Positions 8,695-17,527 of a DNA stretch of 64,000 bases are shown here, in pieces (within the stretch, counting starts at the first letter, position 1; each line of letters opens with the position of its first letter). The notes under the pieces were generated by a model. It made no database searches. It was not told the origin of the DNA and saw nothing but the letters and a program-made list of their open reading frames with translations. The stretch covers positions 2,914,001-2,978,000 of the forward strand of contig NZ_CP038799.1 of NCBI RefSeq assembly GCF_012223425.1. The letters run 5' to 3'. The translations under genes were made by a program, and so were the position numbers. Origin of the DNA: Mycolicibacterium frederiksbergense (GTDB lineage Bacteria; Actinomycetota; Actinomycetes; Mycobacteriales; Mycobacteriaceae).

Positions 8695-9009
8695 TCAGTT
8701 ACAGCCGCCCGCGCTGACCCATCGCCCGTTGTAACCGATGCAGCCGGTGACGTTCGAACCAGGCGGCGGCGGAGGCGGTGGCGGGTCTTCGGGCAGCGGG
8801 GCGTAGTACGCCGGGGGCGGCACGTAGGGGGCCACTGCGTCGGCGATGTTGACGCATCCACCCACGGAGATCCGGCGCCCGGCGCTGGCACACACGTCGG
8901 CAAGGGCCGTCCCGGCGGGCGCGGCCAACACGATCACGCCGGGCAGCGTCAGGAACGCGAACGCGACCGCCATGAGGCGGGCCCGGATCGACCTACTCGT
9001 GCTGTTCAC
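8695..9009 (-). CDS. Small secreted protein with two cysteine-bounded repeats and a polyproline linker
   Basis: 104 residues, start GTG, overlapping the stop of the hemophore-like gene by one base (TAGTG). An N-terminal signal peptide (RARLMAVAFAFLTLPGVIVLAA) ends near ALA-D. The mature part has two copies of a short motif, CASAGRRISVGGC and CIGYNGRWVSAGGC, separated by a proline-rich linker with eight consecutive prolines. Each copy has two cysteines, which suggests disulfide-closed loops outside the cell. I do not recognise the family. Coupling to a hemophore-like gene suggests a shared extracellular role, which is inference only. Confidence 0.75.
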   Translation of the reverse strand: MNSTSRSIRARLMAVAFAFLTLPGVIVLAAPAGTALADVCASAGRRISVGGCVNIADAVAPYVPPPAYYAPLPEDPPPPPPPPGSNVTGCIGYNGRWVSAGGCN

Positions 9010-9389
9010 TACTGCTGTCCTCCAGGGGGATTGGGTGCGTTGTAGCCGCAGCGGGTGCGGAAATCGACCAACGGCTGGCGGATGCCCCTCAGCTCTGCGT
9101 GCTCCTGAGGATGGGCGTCGAAGTAGACCCTGGTGGACTCGGGCACCTCGTCCTGGGGTTGACCGTGCAGGTCGGTGAAGAAGGCGTTCAGTTCAGGATG
9201 GGTGAAAAGATACGCCGACGTCGAGGCGGCGACTCCCGAGGCGATGCCGGCCAGATCGGCGGCAGAACAATGGGGTGGGGGCGGCGGCTCGGCGGGTGGC
9301 TCCGCTTGGGCGGCGGCGCCACCGAGAAGAGCGCCGGCGGTAAGCGCGAACGCACCGGCACCCCTGAGCCGGTTCAGTGTCAGCCTCAT
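9009..9389 (-). CDS. Secreted hemophore-related protein (Rv0203/Rv1174c-like)
   Basis: A predicted exported heme-binding protein of about 126 residues. A signal peptide (FALTAGALLGGAAAQA) is followed by a proline-rich stretch and a small helical domain with two cysteines: CSAADLAGIASGVAAS near the start and DFRTRCGYN at the end. Between them is SAYLFTHPELNAFFTDL and YFDAHPQEHAELRGIRQPL, the layout of mycobacterial hemophore-related proteins. I start at 9389 because GAGGAAAT precedes that ATG. It is cotranscribed with the next small secreted protein. Heme binding is family knowledge; I did not verify the ligand residues. Confidence 0.75.
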   Translation of the reverse strand: MRLTLNRLRGAGAFALTAGALLGGAAAQAEPPAEPPPPPHCSAADLAGIASGVAASTSAYLFTHPELNAFFTDLHGQPQDEVPESTRVYFDAHPQEHAELRGIRQPLVDFRTRCGYNAPNPPGGQQ

Positions 9390-9421
9390 CGGTGATTTCC
9401 TCTCGTCGGTTCGGGTCGGGG

Positions 9422-11800
9422 TCATTGGCGGGCCAGCGCGATCCGGATCGCATCTGCTGGTGAGACGAGATGATTCTCCGCCTCTGCGGCGTCGGCAATG
9501 GCCAGCTGCACGCCCTTGACACGACCGTTGAACGCGTTGCGGCCCGGTGGGTAGTCGGGTGAGACGGGGGAGCCGGTGTCCACCCCGACGTCGCAGCCGT
9601 CGTCGGCGGAGAACACGTTGGCCAGGGTGGCCTCGACGCGCCCTTCGCCGGCTTTCTGGCCGTCGACGTAGAGCGTGACATCGCCTCCCTTGCCCAGACC
9701 CCCACCGGCGTAAGCGAACTCCATGCGCACCTGATGCTCACCCGCGGGCAGCGCCTCGGTGGATTCGGCGTAGAAGTGGGTGATCCCGCCGAGGTTGTAG
9801 CAGTACTTGAGCTTGCCGCCCGCGGCGTACAGACTCCAGCCGCCGATGCTGGCGCCCTGAGCCACGATCACCCCTTCGGCGCCGACGTCGGGCACCACAA
9901 TCTCGGCGGTCACCGAGTGCGATTTGTTCTTGACGTTGAGGACGCAGTTCTCCGACAACCGGCCCATCCCGGAGAACAGCACCTGGGTGTTGCCCGTGAT
10001 GAGTTGGGGCCGCCCGGCCAGGTCGGAGTTCAACCGCCGCGCGGTGTCGTCGTCGAGGGGCAGCACGTTGTAACGGGTGGCCTCGATCAACCACAACCGT
10101 TGCAGTTCGTGCAATTTTTCTGGCATCTCCTTGGCCAGATCCTTGGCCTGGCTCCAATCCTGGTTGGTGTCATACAGCTCCCACACGTCGTCGTCGAAGG
10201 CGACCGTCTGTTCGCCCATCAGCAGCCAGGGCGTCTTGTGCTTGGTCACCGCGGTCCAGCCCTTGTGGTAGATCCCGCGGTTGCCGAACATCTCGAAGTA
10301 CTGCGTTTCGTGCCGGTCGGGCGCTTGGCCGTCGTTGAAGGAGTAGGCCATGCTCACCCCTTCGATCGGGTGCTGCTGGATGCCGTTGACGAACACCGGC
10401 TCTGGTATCCCGGCCGCCTCCAGGATCGTCGGGGCAATGTCGATCACATGGTGGAACTGACCGCGCACCTCGCCGGTGGCGGTGATGGCGCTGGGCCAGT
10501 GCACGATCGTGCCGTTGCGGGTCCCGCCCCAGTGCGAGGCCACCTGCTTGGTCCATTGATACGGGGTGTCCATCGCGTGCGCCCAGCCGACTGCGTAGTG
10601 GTTGTAGGAGTCCGGGCCCCCGAGATCGTTGATCTTGCTGGTGAGGAACTCCGGCGTCTCGATCGCGGCCATGCCGTTGAAATTCAGCATCTCGTTGTAG
10701 GTGCCGTTGAGGGTGCCCTCCGCGGAGGCGCCGTTGTCGCCGACGATGTAGAACACCAGGGTGTCGTCCAGCACGCCGAGGCGCTCGAGGCTGTCGACCA
10801 ACCGGCCCACGTGGTGGTCGGTGTACTCCAAGAAGCCGGCATAGACCTCCATCTGACGGCGCAGCACTGGTTTGAGCTCCTCGGGCATGTCCTCCCACCC
10901 TGGGATCTCGGGATGCCGTGCGGTGAGCTCGCAGTCCGGCGGAATCACGCCGAGTTCCTTCTGCCGGTCGAAAGTCCGCTCCCGCAGCTTGTCCCAGCCG
11001 TCATCGAAGCGGCCCTTGTACTTGTCGGCCCACTCTTGGGGCACGTGGTGCGGGGCATGGGTGGCCCCAGGCGCGAAATACGTGAAGAAGGGTGTGTCGG
11101 GGGCCAGCGCCTTCTGCTGGCCGATCCAGGCGATCGCCTTGTCGGTCATGTCTTCCATGAAGTGGTAGCCCTCTTCGGGGGTGCGGTCGACCTCCACCGG
11201 TGTGGTGCCCTCATACAGGCTGGGGTACCACTGGTTCGCCTCGCCGCCGATGAACCCATAGAAGTACTCGAAACCTCCGCCTGCCGACGGCCACGCGTCG
11301 AACGGACCGACCGGGCTGGTCTGCCACACCGGCACCTCGTGGCACTTGCCGAACTGGGCGGTGTTGTATCCGTTGAGCTTCAGCGTTCGTGCGACCGGCG
11401 ACATCGTGTTGGGCAGTACTGAGCTGTAACCGGGTGCGCCGGTGGCGATCTCGGTGATTCCGCCCATGCCCGTCGAATGATGGTTACGACCGGTCAGCAG
11501 CGCCTGCCGGGTCGGCGAGCATAGTGCGGTGGTGTGGAAGCGATTGTATTTCAGGCCACCCGCGGCCAGCCGTTCGGCGACCGGTGTCTGACAGGGACCA
11601 CCAAACGCGCTCGACGCGCCGAAACCCACATCGTCGAGCAGGATCAACAGCACATTCGGCGCCCCCGCCGGTGGCCGCAACGGCTCGATCGGAGGGAACG
11701 CGCTATCCGGATCCTTCGCGTCGTAGGTGATCAACCCGGTACGGGTCTTACTCGGAATCGGCAGATGCGTTCTGTTGACCATTTCTCGTTCGCTCACCAT
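9422..11800 (-). CDS. Arylsulfatase (type I, formylglycine-dependent)
   Basis: Hydrolyses sulfate esters. The 792-residue protein has the metal-binding start VLLILLDDVGFGASSAFGG and the sulfatase signature CSPTRQALLTGRN (about residue 93), whose cysteine is converted to formylglycine by a separate enzyme. Further motifs are GKCHEVP and GDNGASAEGTLNG. Length and layout match the mycobacterial AtsA/AtsD-type sulfatases of about 790 residues. There is no signal peptide, so it is probably cytosolic. A second ATG six codons in (MVNRTH) is an alternative start. It is divergent from an AraC-type regulator, a likely controller. Confidence 0.93.
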   Translation of the reverse strand: MVSEREMVNRTHLPIPSKTRTGLITYDAKDPDSAFPPIEPLRPPAGAPNVLLILLDDVGFGASSAFGGPCQTPVAERLAAGGLKYNRFHTTALCSPTRQALLTGRNHHSTGMGGITEIATGAPGYSSVLPNTMSPVARTLKLNGYNTAQFGKCHEVPVWQTSPVGPFDAWPSAGGGFEYFYGFIGGEANQWYPSLYEGTTPVEVDRTPEEGYHFMEDMTDKAIAWIGQQKALAPDTPFFTYFAPGATHAPHHVPQEWADKYKGRFDDGWDKLRERTFDRQKELGVIPPDCELTARHPEIPGWEDMPEELKPVLRRQMEVYAGFLEYTDHHVGRLVDSLERLGVLDDTLVFYIVGDNGASAEGTLNGTYNEMLNFNGMAAIETPEFLTSKINDLGGPDSYNHYAVGWAHAMDTPYQWTKQVASHWGGTRNGTIVHWPSAITATGEVRGQFHHVIDIAPTILEAAGIPEPVFVNGIQQHPIEGVSMAYSFNDGQAPDRHETQYFEMFGNRGIYHKGWTAVTKHKTPWLLMGEQTVAFDDDVWELYDTNQDWSQAKDLAKEMPEKLHELQRLWLIEATRYNVLPLDDDTARRLNSDLAGRPQLITGNTQVLFSGMGRLSENCVLNVKNKSHSVTAEIVVPDVGAEGVIVAQGASIGGWSLYAAGGKLKYCYNLGGITHFYAESTEALPAGEHQVRMEFAYAGGGLGKGGDVTLYVDGQKAGEGRVEATLANVFSADDGCDVGVDTGSPVSPDYPPGRNAFNGRVKGVQLAIADAAEAENHLVSPADAIRIALARQ

Positions 11801-11983
11801 CGGTAGCTCCAGATTTCGTTACTGACGACCATCTGCGGCCAAGCCGCCACGCACTTCGGCACTGTGTCTCCTCTTGGGGTGTTGATCCTGTACGTCTGGT
11901 GATGGACGCTCGCCCGACCATCCTTGTTGGGGTCGAGCCATTCCGTCTTGACATTGCTGGACTACTTCTTGACTCTTCTGGAC

Positions 11984-12985
11984 ATGCAGTTGATCCGGGG
12001 CTCGTCGCTGACCGGTTTGATCCAGTTGGTTGCCGACCTCGGTGGCAACCCGGCCGCTGTTCTGGAGCTGGACGACCTCGACCCGGATGACATCGGGCAG
12101 CGCGATCGGTACATCTCACTGCGCAGTGCGATCGCGGTCGTGGAGGATGCAGCCACCGTGCTCAATGTGGCCGATTTCGGTCGCCAGTTGGCGACTCGTC
12201 AGAACATCGACATCCTCGGTCCGGTCGGCGTCGCGGCCCGCACCGCGGCCACCGTCGGAGACGCGTTCGCCATCCTCGACACCTATATGGGTAGCTACAG
12301 CCCCGGCATCTCAACCCGCATCAGCGCGCACACCGATCCCGCCCTTGCAAGGTTCGAATACGACTTCCTGCTCACCCCTGCGCCTCCGCAGGCGCAGGCC
12401 GTCGAACTTGCCCTCGGAGTCACGCTGCGGGTCCTGCACTTGTTCCTCGGCACCACTTACCGGCCCGTCGCGGCGCACCTGCCCCATCCCGCGCTCGGTA
12501 CCAGAACGGACTACCGGCGCTACTTCGGCTGTCCAGCGCATTTCAACGATCCGGTCGCCGGATTCACCTTGCGAATCACCGATCTGCGACGACCGGTGAG
12601 CCATGACCCGCTGGCCCACCAGCTTGCGCTGCGGTATCTTTCGGCGACGCTCAGTCACCGTACCCGCGGCCTGGCAAACGCCCTGCGCAGCGTCATCCGT
12701 CAGCTGCTGCCCACCGGAAATCTGACCGCCGAGATTGCCGCGCGCCATTTCGGTCTCCATCCCAAAACACTGCAGCGTCGACTGGCCGATGAGCACACCA
12801 CATTCGCCGAGTTGGTTGATCAGACCCGCCGCGAGATCGCCCATCGGCTCCTGCTCGACACCGACCTGAGCATGCAACAGATCTGTCACCACATCGGCTA
12901 CGCCGAACAGAGCGTGCTCACCAGGTCGTGCAAACGCTGGTTCGGCACCACACCGAGCACCCTCCGCAGAAGCCGCCGCAGCTAG
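11984..12985 (+). CDS. AraC family transcriptional regulator (OruR/ArgR-like N-terminus)
   Basis: About 333 residues. The C-terminal AraC helix-turn-helix pair is clear: IAARHFGLHPKTLQRRLADE and MQQICHHIGYAEQSVLTRSC followed by KRWFGTTPSTLR. The N-terminal two-thirds resembles the arabinose-binding-like domain of regulators such as OruR. I start at MQLIRGSSLTGL (11984), which opens like the family; an in-frame ATG 20 codons earlier is less likely. It faces away from the arylsulfatase over about 180 bp, a layout typical of a dedicated activator. The inducer is unknown. Confidence 0.87.
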   Translation: MQLIRGSSLTGLIQLVADLGGNPAAVLELDDLDPDDIGQRDRYISLRSAIAVVEDAATVLNVADFGRQLATRQNIDILGPVGVAARTAATVGDAFAILDTYMGSYSPGISTRISAHTDPALARFEYDFLLTPAPPQAQAVELALGVTLRVLHLFLGTTYRPVAAHLPHPALGTRTDYRRYFGCPAHFNDPVAGFTLRITDLRRPVSHDPLAHQLALRYLSATLSHRTRGLANALRSVIRQLLPTGNLTAEIAARHFGLHPKTLQRRLADEHTTFAELVDQTRREIAHRLLLDTDLSMQQICHHIGYAEQSVLTRSCKRWFGTTPSTLRRSRRS

Positions 12986-12996
12986 CGCCGCTCGTG

Positions 12997-14067
12997 TCAC
13001 GGCGGACTGAGGCCGCCGATGATGTCGCCGAGCCGGAACGTCACCGGCCGTTCGAGTTGGGCGTACGTGCACGAGCGCGGCTCGCGATCGGGGCGCCACC
13101 GGTTGAACTGGGCGGTGTGCCTGAAGCGCCTCCCCTCCATGTGGTCATAGCGGACCTCGACCACGCGCTCCGGGCGCAACGGCACGAACGACAGGCTCTT
13201 GTCGGGGTTCCATCGCGAATTGGTGGTGCGGCGCATCGATGGATCGGCCGCCACCTGCGCCGCCCAGTTCCACGGATGATCATCGAAAGTCGTGATCAGT
13301 TGCTGTAATTCGGCGAAAAGTTCGCGGCGACGAGCCATCGTGAACGCGCCGATGACGCCGACCGAAGCCAGCGACCCGTCGTCGGCGTAGAGCCCGAGCA
13401 TGAGCGATCCGACCGCATCGTCGCCAGACTTGTGCAGCCGATAGCCGGCCACCACGCAGTCGGCGGTGCGGGCATGCTTGATCTTGAACATTGCCCGTTT
13501 GTCGGGCTGGTAGGTGCCATCGAGCGGTTTGGCGATCACCCCGTCCAGCCCGGCGCCCTCGAACTCGGAGAACCAGCGCTGCGCGGTGCCGGGATCCGTG
13601 GTCGCCGGGGTGACGTGAAAGGTGGGGCCACATCCGTGCAGTGCCGCGACGAGTGCCGCCCGGCGCTGCAGGAACGGTCGCGAGGTGTAGTCGATGTCGC
13701 CGAGCGCGAGCAGATCGAAGGCGATGAAGGCGGCCGGTGTCTCGGCCGCCAGTTTCGCCACCCGCGATGCGGCCGGATGCAGACGCAGTTGCAGCGCCTC
13801 GAAATCGAGGCCGCTGCCGGTCGCAATCACGATCTCACCGTCGATGACGCAGCGGGCGGGGATTTCTACGCGGGCCGCGTCGACGAGCTCGGGGAAGTAG
13901 CGGGTCAACGGCCGGACATTGCGGCTGCCCAGCTCGACCTCAGCACCGTCGCGGAACAGGATCGATCGGAAGCCGTCCCACTTGGGTTCGTAGGACGCAC
14001 CGGGCGGGATCTCCTGCACCGATTTCGACAGCATCGGCAGTACCGGAGGCAGGACGGGCAGTCTCAT
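12997..14067 (-). CDS. ligC: ATP-dependent DNA ligase, LigC family (intact, LigC2-type)
   Basis: Seals nicks using ATP, with a lysine-AMP intermediate. The 356-residue protein has motif I KWDG with the adenylated Lys at residue 29, CVIDGEIV (motif III-IV region), EGAGLDGVIAKPL (motif IV), and FKIKHARTADCVVAGYR (motif V). The C-terminal OB-fold half ends with VRYDHMEGRRFRHTAQFNRWRPDR. There is no polymerase or phosphoesterase domain, as expected for LigC and unlike LigD. It closely resembles the ligase carried on the mobile element at 21.9-22.9 kb and is more distant from the disrupted ligC1. It converges on the AraC gene and diverges from the aminotransferase over 19 bp. Confidence 0.92.
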   Translation of the reverse strand: MRLPVLPPVLPMLSKSVQEIPPGASYEPKWDGFRSILFRDGAEVELGSRNVRPLTRYFPELVDAARVEIPARCVIDGEIVIATGSGLDFEALQLRLHPAASRVAKLAAETPAAFIAFDLLALGDIDYTSRPFLQRRAALVAALHGCGPTFHVTPATTDPGTAQRWFSEFEGAGLDGVIAKPLDGTYQPDKRAMFKIKHARTADCVVAGYRLHKSGDDAVGSLMLGLYADDGSLASVGVIGAFTMARRRELFAELQQLITTFDDHPWNWAAQVAADPSMRRTTNSRWNPDKSLSFVPLRPERVVEVRYDHMEGRRFRHTAQFNRWRPDREPRSCTYAQLERPVTFRLGDIIGGLSPP

Positions 14068-14086
14068 CGTGGTCCAAGATAGACCC

Positions 14087-15385
14087 ATGGATGCAGAGCA
14101 TTTCTGGGCCGCGGCCGATCGTCACCTGGTGCGCTACGGTGCATCGTTCGTGCCGCGGATCATCACCTCCGCCAAAGGAAGTCACGTCTTCGACCAGGAT
14201 GGCGCGGCGCTGCTCGACTTCACCTCGGGCCAGATGAGCTCGGTGCTCGGGCACTCGCATCCCGATGTGGTGGCCACCGTCAACGAATCGATGGCCACCC
14301 TGGATCACCTCTACAGCGGCATGCTGAGCGTGCCTGTGATCGAGTTCGCGCGTGCCCTGGCCGCCACCCTGCCCGCATCGCTGCAGAAGGTGCTGCTGCT
14401 GACCACCGGCGCCGAATCCAACGAAGCGGCCATCAAGATGGCAAAGCTGTACACCGGCCGCTACGAAGTGGTGTCCTTCGACCGGTCCTGGCACGGTATG
14501 ACCTCGGGTGCGGCCTCGGCGACCTTCAGCGCCGGTCGGCGCGGGTACGGCCCGCCGCTGCCCGGGAATCTGACGCTGCCCACTCCCAACGCGTACCGGT
14601 CGCCGTTCCGGCACACCGACGGAAGCTATGACTGGGCAACCGAACTCGACTACGGGTTCGCAATGGTCGATGCGCAGTCGTCGGGCAGCCTGGCGGCCTG
14701 CCTGGTCGAGCCGATCCTGTCCTCGGGCGGGATCATCGAGCCGCCGCCGGGCTACCTGCGCAGGCTCGCCGAACTGTGCGCCGAACGCGGCATGCTGCTG
14801 ATCTTCGATGAGGCGCAGACCGGTGTCGGGCGCACCGGGACGATGTATGCCTTCCAGCGCGACGGCGTGGTGCCCGACCTGTTGACGCTGTCCAAGACCC
14901 TCGGTGCCGGACTGCCCGTCGCGGCCGTGGCGACCACCGCGGAGGTCGAACAGGTCTGCCATGAACGGGGTTTCCTGTTCTTCACCACCCACGTGTCCGA
15001 TCCGCTGGCCGCGGCGGTGGCACTGACGGTACTGACGGTGGTCGAACGTGACGGACTCGTGGAGCGGGCCGCTCGGCTGGGTAGGACGCTCGGCGCCGGT
15101 TTGGCCCGGCTGCGCGAGCGCTACGAGCAGGTGGGCGACATCCGCGGCCGCGGGCTGTTGCAGGGGCTGGAGTTGGTGGCCGACAAGACCACCAAGGCAC
15201 CGGCGGATGCACTCGGCGCCGAGGTCACCGCGGCCTGCCTGAAACGCGGGCTGCACATGAACATCGTGCAGTTGCCGGGGATGGGCGGCATCTTCCGGAT
15301 CGCCCCGCCGCTGACCATCGCGGAGTCCGAACTCCACGAGGGCCTCGACATCCTCGACGACGCGCTGGGCAGCGTGCTCGGTTAA
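14087..15385 (+). CDS. Class III aminotransferase (2,2-dialkylglycine decarboxylase-like)
   Basis: A PLP enzyme of 432 residues. Diagnostic segments are TTGAESNEAAIKMAKLYTG (phosphate loop), WHGMTSGAASAT, LLIFDEAQTGVGRTGTMYAFQ with the cofactor Asp, and LTLSKTLGAGLPVAAV with the Schiff-base Lys. The opening FTSGQMSSVLGHSHPDV resembles dialkylglycine decarboxylase, which decarboxylates 2,2-dialkylglycines and transfers the amino group to pyruvate. The class is certain, the exact reaction less so. I start at 14087 (MDAEHFW). It converges on the threonine aldolase with a 4-bp overlap. Confidence 0.85.
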   Translation: MDAEHFWAAADRHLVRYGASFVPRIITSAKGSHVFDQDGAALLDFTSGQMSSVLGHSHPDVVATVNESMATLDHLYSGMLSVPVIEFARALAATLPASLQKVLLLTTGAESNEAAIKMAKLYTGRYEVVSFDRSWHGMTSGAASATFSAGRRGYGPPLPGNLTLPTPNAYRSPFRHTDGSYDWATELDYGFAMVDAQSSGSLAACLVEPILSSGGIIEPPPGYLRRLAELCAERGMLLIFDEAQTGVGRTGTMYAFQRDGVVPDLLTLSKTLGAGLPVAAVATTAEVEQVCHERGFLFFTTHVSDPLAAAVALTVLTVVERDGLVERAARLGRTLGAGLARLRERYEQVGDIRGRGLLQGLELVADKTTKAPADALGAEVTAACLKRGLHMNIVQLPGMGGIFRIAPPLTIAESELHEGLDILDDALGSVLG

Positions 15386-16455
15386 CGCCTTAGTTCCTCG
15401 CCGATCACGGCGACGAAATTGTCGACGTCCTCCGGCGTGGTGTCCCACGCCGTCATCCAGCGCACCTCGCCGCGCGACCGGTCCCAGTCGTAGAACCGGA
15501 CCCGCTCGCGGATTCGGTCCGCGACGGCAGTGGGCAGCGTCGCGAAGATCGCGTTGGCGGGGCTGGGTTGGCTGAACGCCAGTCCGGCCAGCGATCCGTC
15601 GGCCAGCCCGGCCTCCAACGCTGTACGTAGGCGCCGGGTCATCGCATTGGCGTGCCGTGCGCTGCGCAGACCCAGATCGTCGTCGAACAGGCTGAGCAAT
15701 TGGGCCGAGGCGAAGCGCATCTTGCTGGCCAGCTGCATCGTCAGCTTGCGCAGATAGACAAGCCCGTCAGCGTGCGAAGGGTCCAGCACCACGACGGCCT
15801 CGGCGCCGAGCAGACCGTTCTTGGTGCCGCCGAGGCTGAGCACATCGACCCCGGCGTCGGTGGTGAAAGCACCGAACGGCACATCCAGCGCAGCGGCCGC
15901 ATTCCACAGCCGCGCCCCGTCCAGGTGCAGTGCCATGCCATGGGAGTGGGCGAGATCGGCGATCGCGCGAATTTCAGCGGGGGTGTACAGCGTGCCGAGT
16001 TCGGTGGTCTGGGTGATGCTGACGGCCAGCGGCTGGGCCCGGTGCTCGTCACCCCAGCCGTAGGCCTCGCGGTCCACCAATTCGGGTGTCAGCTTGCCGT
16101 CCGGGGTGGGCACGGTGAGCAGTTTGAGGCCCATCACCCGCTCCGGGGCTCCGGCCTCGTCGGTGTTGATGTGCGCGGTCGACGCGGCGATGACGGCACC
16201 CCAGCGCGGCAGCATGCTGGTCAGCCCAACGACATTGGCTCCGGTGCCGTTGAAGACGGGAAACGTCTGCGCGGCCGCGCCGAAATGGGTACGGATGACC
16301 TCGCGCAGGCGCGCGGTGTACGCGTCCTCGCCGTAGGCGATCTCGTGACCACCGTTGGCGGCCGCGATCGCGGCGAGCGCCTCCGGGTGCACGCCGGCGT
16401 AGTTGTCGCTCGCGAAGCCGCGGCGGTCGGGATCGTGGAGTGTGGGAACGGGCAC
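15382..16455 (-). CDS. Threonine aldolase / beta-eliminating lyase family
   Basis: Predicted low-specificity threonine aldolase: splits threonine into glycine and acetaldehyde using PLP. The 357-residue protein has FASDNYAGVHPEALAAI at the start, YGEDAYTARL, FNGTGANVVGL, AHINTDEAGAPE, then MALHLDGARLWNAAAAL (cofactor Asp and Arg) and LSLGGTKNGLLGAEAVV with the Schiff-base Lys. These are the standard family blocks. It is followed within about 30 bp by the alpha/beta hydrolase gene on the same strand, so a shared transcript is possible. Substrate range is not settled by sequence. Confidence 0.88.
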   Translation of the reverse strand: MPVPTLHDPDRRGFASDNYAGVHPEALAAIAAANGGHEIAYGEDAYTARLREVIRTHFGAAAQTFPVFNGTGANVVGLTSMLPRWGAVIAASTAHINTDEAGAPERVMGLKLLTVPTPDGKLTPELVDREAYGWGDEHRAQPLAVSITQTTELGTLYTPAEIRAIADLAHSHGMALHLDGARLWNAAAALDVPFGAFTTDAGVDVLSLGGTKNGLLGAEAVVVLDPSHADGLVYLRKLTMQLASKMRFASAQLLSLFDDDLGLRSARHANAMTRRLRTALEAGLADGSLAGLAFSQPSPANAIFATLPTAVADRIRERVRFYDWDRSRGEVRWMTAWDTTPEDVDNFVAVIGEELRR

Positions 16456-16485
16456 GGGTTCGATCGTGCCAGTCGCCGCGACGGA

Positions 16486-17163
16486 TCAGCCAGTCGGCGG
16501 GATGGCGGCCACCAGGAGATCTGCGAGCTCGGCGGGGTGCGACAGCATCGCCATATGGCCACCGGGCATCACGTCAGGTTCGACGGCTAGGCGCTGCGCC
16601 ACGACCCTGCGCATGAATGGCTCGGGGAAGAACCGGTCGTCGCGGAGCAGCACGAACCGTGTCGGCAGCTCCGGCAAGGCGTCGCCCGGCCACGGGGCGA
16701 TCATCGGAGTGTCCGACTGATCCCGCTCCACGACACCGGCGACCACCGAGGGGTCGACGTCGTTGTAGAACAAGGCGTTCACATCGTCGACGTCGTAGCC
16801 ACCCGCCGCGGCCGCCTCTCGTTGGGCCTCGGCGCATCCGGTGGCCGCCCACCACTCGTCGGGCCGCTCACCGGGACAGGGGATCATCCCCGACAGGTAG
16901 ACCAGGGCAGCTGCGTCGAGCCGTCGGCAGGCTAGCGGGCCGGTGAACCCGCCCAGCGAGTGCGCGACGACGACGGGCCGCGTGCCGTCGGCGGGGTTCT
17001 GTGCGACGACCGCCTCGACGTAGGCACGCAGATCGGCAGAGTCGTCCTCGCAGGGCAGGTCGATGGGGATGCCGCGATGCCGACGCTCGGCCAGCTCGCT
17101 CACCACGAACTGCCAGTACGACGGATCGGAGCCCCCGCCGGGTATCAGCAAGAAGTTGGTCAC
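16486..17163 (-). CDS. Alpha/beta hydrolase
   Basis: 225 residues with the alpha/beta-hydrolase layout: FLLIPGGGSDPSYWQFV forms the oxyanion-hole strand, VVVAHSLGGFTGPLA contains the nucleophile elbow Ser, and GGHMAMLSHP carries the catalytic His. The family resembles plant esterase/hydroxynitrile-lyase-like small hydrolases that have a short cap. The start ATG has only about 76 bp to the divergent ligC1 remnant, so the promoter of that ligase operon must lie here. The substrate cannot be told. Confidence 0.83.
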   Translation of the reverse strand: MTNFLLIPGGGSDPSYWQFVVSELAERRHRGIPIDLPCEDDSADLRAYVEAVVAQNPADGTRPVVVAHSLGGFTGPLACRRLDAAALVYLSGMIPCPGERPDEWWAATGCAEAQREAAAAGGYDVDDVNALFYNDVDPSVVAGVVERDQSDTPMIAPWPGDALPELPTRFVLLRDDRFFPEPFMRRVVAQRLAVEPDVMPGGHMAMLSHPAELADLLVAAIPPTG

Positions 17164-17239
17164 GCCAACGACGGTGCCATATCGGTCCGCCGACCGGGTG
17201 CCGCGATGACATTGTGGGGGTACCCGGGTCTACGTGAGT

Positions 17240-17356
17240 ATGGAAACCATGGGATTACCCGTGCAGCCCCCGCTGGAGCCGATGCTGGCCAAGGCGGCCA
17301 CGAAGGTGCCAACCGACGACGGTGTCTGGTCCTTCGAGCCCAAGTGGGACGGGTTC
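17240..17356 (+). pseudogene. ligC1: ligC1 5' fragment, interrupted by the mobile element
   Basis: The first 39 codons of an ATP-dependent DNA ligase: METMGLPVQPPLEPMLAK, then a run ending FEPKWDGF with the catalytic Lys at residue 35. After codon 39 the family would continue FRALVF, but here the frame reads LHWTCQG and stops at 17380. The missing continuation, beginning RALVFRDD, is found in frame at 26694 on the same strand. A residual peptide of 46 residues could still be made; it contains the Lys but no ligase fold. The promoter of the ligase/Prim-PolC operon should be in the 76 bp upstream. Confidence 0.9.
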
Positions 17357-17360
17357 CTTC

Positions 17361-17369
17361 ACTGGACTT
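17361..17369 (+). repeat. Left-end inverted-repeat candidate of the mobile element
   Basis: ACTGGACTT, four bases inside the left junction. The right end has ACTGAACTT in opposite orientation (26677-26685), eight bases inside its junction. An 8 of 9 match at both ends may mark recombinase core sites, but it is short and the offsets differ. Confidence 0.4.
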
Positions 17370-17527
17370 GTCAAGGTTAAGGGGAGCCGCAGGTAGGTTG
17401 TCTCGCACGATCGCTACACAGGCCGGCGTGGACATGCCTGTCGTGCCGTGAGTCACCGTGCAGCGCCGTGCTGCGGCGACTACCAGCGCCTGTGGGCGGG
17501 GTCCGTCTGGTGGGTGTCGGCTTCGGT

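Noticed and set aside
9734..11422. 562-codon frame antisense to the arylsulfatase
   Set aside because: No domain; mirrors the codon bias of the sulfatase.
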